Positions 12,161 to 15,249 of a DNA stretch of 15,249 bases are shown one piece after another. Each line of letters begins with the position of its first letter. The stretch's first letter is position 1. A program made the position numbers and the translations under genes. The stretch lies in assembly GCA_021443285.1 (NCBI GenBank), contig JABUUG010000028.1, positions 1 through 15,249 on the forward strand. Direction: 5' to 3'. The DNA comes from Bacteroidaceae bacterium. GTDB taxonomy: Bacteria; Bacteroidota; Bacteroidia; Bacteroidales; Bacteroidaceae. Under the pieces are notes generated by a model. The model was not told where the DNA came from. It saw only the letters and a list, made by a program, of their open reading frames with translations, and did no database searches.

Positions 12161-12850
12161 ATGGCAAAACAACAAACACCAGAAGAAATGCAGGTAATGC
12201 TCAACAAGAGCGAGGCGTTCATCACAAAGTACAAAAAACAACTTTCCGCAGCAGTTGCTGTCATCATCGTCATTATCGTTGCATGGTTGGGCTACTCCCA
12301 TTTCAGCGCCACCAGTCAGGAAGAGGCAAGTACAGCACTCGCACAGGGACAAGCATACTTTGCAAACGAGCAGTATGAAGAAGCACTGAACGGAGACAAG
12401 AAAAGCTTCAAGGGCTTCATCAGCGTGATGAACGAGTACTCAAGCACAGACGCCGGCAACCTTGCCACACTCTACGCAGGCCTTTGCTCGGCAAAACTCG
12501 GCAAATGGAACGACGCAGTAAACTATCTTGAAGACTACTCCTCAAAGAAAGACGCCATGATTTCCCCCGCTGCACAGTTTGCACTTGGCAATGCATACGC
12601 CAACACAAAGCAGCTTGACAAGGCTGTCGATGCAATGAAAAAAGCGGCAAGCATGGCAGACTCACAGGCAAAGGACGGCATCAACAACAGCCTCTCACCA
12701 ACCTTCCTGCTCCGGGCAGCAGACATATTCATGTCGCAGAACAAGAACGACGAGGCACTTGCCATCTACAAAGAAATTAAGGGCAAGTATGTGCAAAGCC
12801 TTGTTTATCAAGAGATAGACAAGTACATCGAACTCGCTTCACAGAAATAA
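12161..12850 (+). CDS. Membrane-anchored tetratricopeptide-repeat protein
   Basis: 229-residue protein of unknown specific role. A charged N-terminus (1-28) precedes one membrane helix, [21 protein letters not shown] (28-48). The remaining ~180 residues are helical, with TPR-like pairs: [59 protein letters not shown], and [20 protein letters not shown]. This N-in, periplasmic-TPR layout resembles YfgM/TPR_21-type ancillary envelope proteins; that resemblance is structural inference only. ribH starts 5 bp after the stop, so the two are probably co-transcribed from the promoter at 12003-12030. There is no functional link to riboflavin synthesis visible in the sequence. Confidence 0.85.
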   Translation: MAKQQTPEEMQVMLNKSEAFITKYKKQLSAAVAVIIVIIVAWLGYSHFSATSQEEASTALAQGQAYFANEQYEEALNGDKKSFKGFISVMNEYSSTDAGNLATLYAGLCSAKLGKWNDAVNYLEDYSSKKDAMISPAAQFALGNAYANTKQLDKAVDAMKKAASMADSQAKDGINNSLSPTFLLRAADIFMSQNKNDEALAIYKEIKGKYVQSLVYQEIDKYIELASQK

Positions 12851-12855
12851 TCCTT

Positions 12856-13326
12856 ATGTCAACAATCCTTAAAACTGCAGAAGACGCCACAAATGTGCCC
12901 GATGCCTCAAACATGTGCTTCGGCATTGTTGTCGCAGAATGGAATCCAGAAATAACCAACGCATTGTTGGAAGGCTGTGTCTGCACACTTGAAAAGTACG
13001 GAGCGATACCCGAGAATATCCATGTGAAGAAAGTTCCAGGAAGCTTTGAACTCGTCTATGGTGCACGACAGCTTACCCGGAACGATGGATATGATGCGAT
13101 AATCATCCTCGGTAGTGTCATCCGCGGCGAAACGCCACACTTCGACTACATATGCGAGGGTGTAACCTACGGAATAGCACGCTTGAACACTACACAGGAT
13201 ATACCCGTAATCTTCGGACTTCTCACCACCGAAAACCTTCAGCAGGCAAGGGAACGCGCTGGTGGAAAGCTCGGGAACAAGGGATCCGAATGTGCAGTTG
13301 TCGCTATAAAAATGGCAAAATTCTAA
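12856..13326 (+). CDS. ribH: 6,7-dimethyl-8-ribityllumazine synthase
   Basis: Penultimate enzyme of riboflavin synthesis (156 aa). It condenses 5-amino-6-ribitylamino-uracil with 3,4-dihydroxy-2-butanone 4-phosphate, normally as a large cytosolic oligomer. Diagnostic segments: [13 protein letters not shown] (22-34), [11 protein letters not shown] (60-70), [16 protein letters not shown] (85-100) with the conserved catalytic His at 95, and [18 protein letters not shown] (120-137) followed by NKG. Length matches the family. The ATG lies 5 bp after the TPR-gene stop. No other rib genes are in the window and no FMN riboswitch is evident upstream. Confidence 0.97.
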   Translation: MSTILKTAEDATNVPDASNMCFGIVVAEWNPEITNALLEGCVCTLEKYGAIPENIHVKKVPGSFELVYGARQLTRNDGYDAIIILGSVIRGETPHFDYICEGVTYGIARLNTTQDIPVIFGLLTTENLQQARERAGGKLGNKGSECAVVAIKMAKF

Positions 13327-13330
13327 AAAT

Positions 13331-13338
13331 CCCCCCCC
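13331..13338. repeat. C8 homopolymer in the ribH-xth gap
   Basis: Eight consecutive C, 5 bp after the ribH stop, in the 51-bp gap before xth. No palindrome or promoter motif is obvious beside it. It is a third C-run of eight or more in the window. Confidence 0.6.
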
Positions 13339-13377
13339 CAGTTATCTTTATCGTAGGTTCAAACCAACAATTCATAA

Positions 13378-14136
13378 ATGTTGAAATTCATATCATGGAA
13401 TGTCAACGGCATCAGAGCTTGTGCCGGCAAAGGATTTGCCGAGGCTTTCACAAGCCTTGATGCCGATTTCTTCTGCCTTCAGGAAACCAAACTGCAGGCT
13501 GGTCTTACTCCGATTGAGTTCGAAGGCTATCAGTCCTACTGGAATTATGCCGACAAAAAAGGGTATTCCGGTACAGCCATCTTCACAAAACACTGCCCGA
13601 TAAGTGTAAAATACGGTATCGGCTTAGACGAGCATGACCACGAAGGGAGGGTCATCACACATGAATACGACAATTTCTTTCTCGTAACAGTCTATGTCCC
13701 CAATTCCCAGGAAGAACTGAAACGCCTACAATACAGGATGAAGTGGGAAGACGATTTCCTTTCATACATCTGCCGGCTTGATGCAGAAAAGCCTGTCATA
13801 ATATGCGGTGATCTTAATGTTGCGCACAAGGAAATAGACCTGAAAAATCCGAAAACAAACCGTCGCAATCCAGGGTTTACTGATGAGGAACGAGAAAAGT
13901 TCCAAACACTCCTTGATGCCGGCTTCACCGACACGTTCCGACACTTCTACCCCACTCAGGAACAAATATACTCCTGGTGGTCATACCGTTTCAGAAGCCG
14001 TGAGAAGAACACAGGCTGGCGCATAGACTATTTCCTTACATCTCAACGCCTAAACGACAGACTGACAGACGCAAAAATCCATACAGACATCTACGGATCT
14101 GACCACTGCCCTGTGGAGGTAACGATAGACTTGTGA
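13378..14136 (+). CDS. xth: Exodeoxyribonuclease III / AP endonuclease
   Basis: Mg-dependent DNA repair nuclease (252 aa) of the ExoIII/APE1 family, which cuts 5' of abasic sites and trims 3' ends. The family motifs appear in order: SWNVNGIR (6-13), LQETK (34-38) with the metal-binding Glu, GYSGTAIF, VYVPNSQ, ICGDLNVAHKEIDL with the catalytic Asp and Asn, NPGFTDEER, YSWWSYRF, GWRIDYFL, and the C-terminal SDHCPV with the catalytic His. The length fits the shorter, Bacillus ExoA-like branch. It follows ribH by 51 bp on the same strand and ends before a strong hairpin, so it is probably the last gene of its run. Confidence 0.96.
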   Translation: MLKFISWNVNGIRACAGKGFAEAFTSLDADFFCLQETKLQAGLTPIEFEGYQSYWNYADKKGYSGTAIFTKHCPISVKYGIGLDEHDHEGRVITHEYDNFFLVTVYVPNSQEELKRLQYRMKWEDDFLSYICRLDAEKPVIICGDLNVAHKEIDLKNPKTNRRNPGFTDEEREKFQTLLDAGFTDTFRHFYPTQEQIYSWWSYRFRSREKNTGWRIDYFLTSQRLNDRLTDAKIHTDIYGSDHCPVEVTIDL

Positions 14137-14163
14137 TTCCATGCACAAACAAGTGCAGACAAA

Positions 14164-14208
14164 AACAAGCAGATGGGGTGTGTCGAATGCACACCCCATC
14201 TGCTTGTT
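14164..14208. terminator. Perfect 19-bp hairpin between convergent genes
   Basis: AACAAGCAGATGGGGTGTG (14164-14182) pairs perfectly with CACACCCCATCTGCTTGTT (14190-14208) around a 7-nt TCGAATG loop. On the minus strand the stem runs into TTTTTGTC, a T-tract expected of intrinsic termination of the coiled-coil gene. On the plus strand the T-tract is poor, but the stem may also stop transcription from xth. Confidence 0.85.
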
Positions 14209-14274
14209 ACAAAACTTATATGCCAGAAAAAGGCGGAATAAAGCAAAAGCTCCATCGGGCTTGCAGGGATTGCT

Positions 14275-15165
14275 CTATTCCTGAATAATGAGGATACGAG
14301 AAAGGCTCCAGAATCTCTGAGTGTCAAGTATGAACAGAGTGTCAGACCTTAGTGTGTATGAATCCTGAGGGTGCTGTGTAAGAACCTTTGGATTAGACAC
14401 GGTAAGCGGAATGTTGGTGCATACCTGTATATCAATCTTTGTCAGGCTGTCTTTGTTAATCATGGAAGCGTTGAGCTCTCTTCTTGAGAACAGACCACCA
14501 CCCGTAAGAATGCCAGCTTCCTTGAGGAACTTCTTTGAGGCGACAATATAGAACGCCTCATTCAGCTGTTCTGTCTGTTTTTCAATTGTCTCTTGTTGTT
14601 CAGCCTTTTTCTCTTCAAGCTGTTTGACGTCTTTGTTCAGATTAGTTACACTCTGATTGAGCGTTGAGACATTCTGCTGTAACATTGCAATCTGGTTCAT
14701 CTTCTCGTCAATCTGAGTGAAGAGCTTTGCTATCATGGCATCTTTATCCTCAATCTGGTTCTTGATTCTGGCAACAATATCCTTGACTTTTGTTGCATAC
14801 TTGTCGTTCTTTTTGGCAAGCTTGTCCTCAATTACCTGAAGACGAGCTTTCAGGGCAGAGTCTTCGCTCTCTATCAACTTCAGCTTGCTTTTGACCATTT
14901 CTCTGCTTTTCAACGGCTTTTGGTTTTCGTCAAGGAACACATCATTGACATTGTTGGAAGAAGCTACAGCGAAATCTGACATCACATCAAGAAAGAGGTC
15001 AAATGTCTCCTTGTCTCCGCCAAATGCGGTCTTTGCAAGGTCTTCTGTGGGCATGGTCTCAAGGTTCTCCACCTTATTGTTCTTACTTACGAAATAAAAC
15101 AAAAAACCAGAAAGTATTATACATACCACCAACAGAATACGAGTATAAGTTGAAGTCTTAATCAT
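14275..15165 (-). CDS. Membrane-anchored coiled-coil protein resembling the Cbp1 family
   Basis: 296-residue envelope protein. One N-terminal hydrophobic helix (ILLVVCIILSGFLFYFV, 10-26) is a signal anchor; the LVVC sequence is a poor lipobox. Residues ~90-203 are a charged Lys/Glu/Gln-rich coiled coil. The C-terminal domain (204-296) has AFYIVASKKFLKEAGIL, KIDIQV, VLTQHPQDSYTL and DTQRFWSLSRILIIQ. From memory this matches the C-terminal domain of Bacteroides fragilis Cbp1-type collagen-binding proteins and related Bacteroidales proteins. Three sites (D102-S-A, D239-S-L, D275-T-L) fit the Bacteroides O-glycosylation motif D-S/T-A/I/L/V/M/T. Collagen binding should not be assumed. A TAAATTTG -7 element lies upstream and a T-tailed hairpin downstream, so it is likely monocistronic. 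Confidence 0.8.
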   Translation of the reverse strand: MIKTSTYTRILLVVCIILSGFLFYFVSKNNKVENLETMPTEDLAKTAFGGDKETFDLFLDVMSDFAVASSNNVNDVFLDENQKPLKSREMVKSKLKLIESEDSALKARLQVIEDKLAKKNDKYATKVKDIVARIKNQIEDKDAMIAKLFTQIDEKMNQIAMLQQNVSTLNQSVTNLNKDVKQLEEKKAEQQETIEKQTEQLNEAFYIVASKKFLKEAGILTGGGLFSRRELNASMINKDSLTKIDIQVCTNIPLTVSNPKVLTQHPQDSYTLRSDTLFILDTQRFWSLSRILIIQE

Positions 15166-15211
15166 AATAGAAAAGAATATATAAATATATAGGATTTAGA
15201 GAATTTGACGG

Positions 15212-15236
15212 CAAATTTATACAACTATTTCACAAA
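15212..15236 (-). promoter_or_regulatory. Bacteroidetes-type promoter for the coiled-coil gene
   Basis: On the minus strand TAAATTTG (15219-15212) fits TAnnTTTG, and TTTG (15236-15233) lies 13 bp upstream, shorter than the usual -33/-7 spacing. It predicts a leader of roughly 40 nt before the ATG at 15165. Confidence 0.45.
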
Positions 15237-15249
15237 TAAAGAAAAAGAC

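Overview
The window looks like chromosomal DNA from the order Bacteroidales, most likely Prevotellaceae (Prevotella/Segatella-like). The evidence is the gene set and order (parA, parB, a DUF5683 protein, an MltD-like lytic transglycosylase and a bifunctional Rel protein in a row; a TPR protein, ribH and an ExoIII-family nuclease in a row; a Cys-less PurF paralogue). TAnnTTTG promoter elements of the Bacteroidetes type and weak or absent Shine-Dalgarno sequences agree with this. Genus-level placement is inference.

Layout. Positions 1-118 hold an 11-bp-period tandem repeat and a small palindrome downstream of surE (minus strand, 119-925). surE is divergent from parA (1176-1937, plus). After a 276-bp gap filled by a dispersed repeat comes a tight plus-strand run: parB (2214-3122), DUF5683 protein (3125-3934), lytic transglycosylase (3934-5115, stop and start sharing one base) and rel (5225-7549). 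This run joins chromosome segregation, envelope/peptidoglycan and (p)ppGpp functions. Rel converges on a minus-strand run read from right to left: recF (11892-10807), a CrtI/retinol-saturase-like FAD oxidoreductase (10670-9222) and a PurF-like phosphoribosyltransferase (9143-7731). Between rel and the PurF-like gene lies a strong hairpin. recF is divergent from a plus-strand run: membrane-anchored TPR protein (12161-12850), ribH (12856-13326) and xth (13378-14136). A 19-bp perfect hairpin separates xth from a convergent membrane-anchored coiled-coil protein resembling the Bacteroides Cbp1 family (15165-14275).

Most genes are housekeeping. The unusual layer is repetitive DNA. (1) A 30-bp core recurs nearly identically in three gene gaps (parA/parB, recF/oxidoreductase, oxidoreductase/PurF-like), flanked by inverted AATAGTGAACA-type sequence; one copy supplies the last codons and stop of the oxidoreductase gene. 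(2) Several housekeeping ORFs carry short in-frame, low-complexity or palindromic segments where I remember no such segment in relatives: a 45-bp palindrome ahead of the transglycosylase signal-peptide core, a 27-residue Ser/Pro segment in Rel, a 27-residue hairpin-bearing segment in the oxidoreductase, and weaker cases in SurE and the DUF5683 protein. This suggests small palindromic elements that invade coding sequence in frame. (3) The oxidoreductase gene has a run of ten G in its reading frame, a candidate slippage site. No tRNA, rRNA, CRISPR array, insertion sequence or canonical parS was seen.
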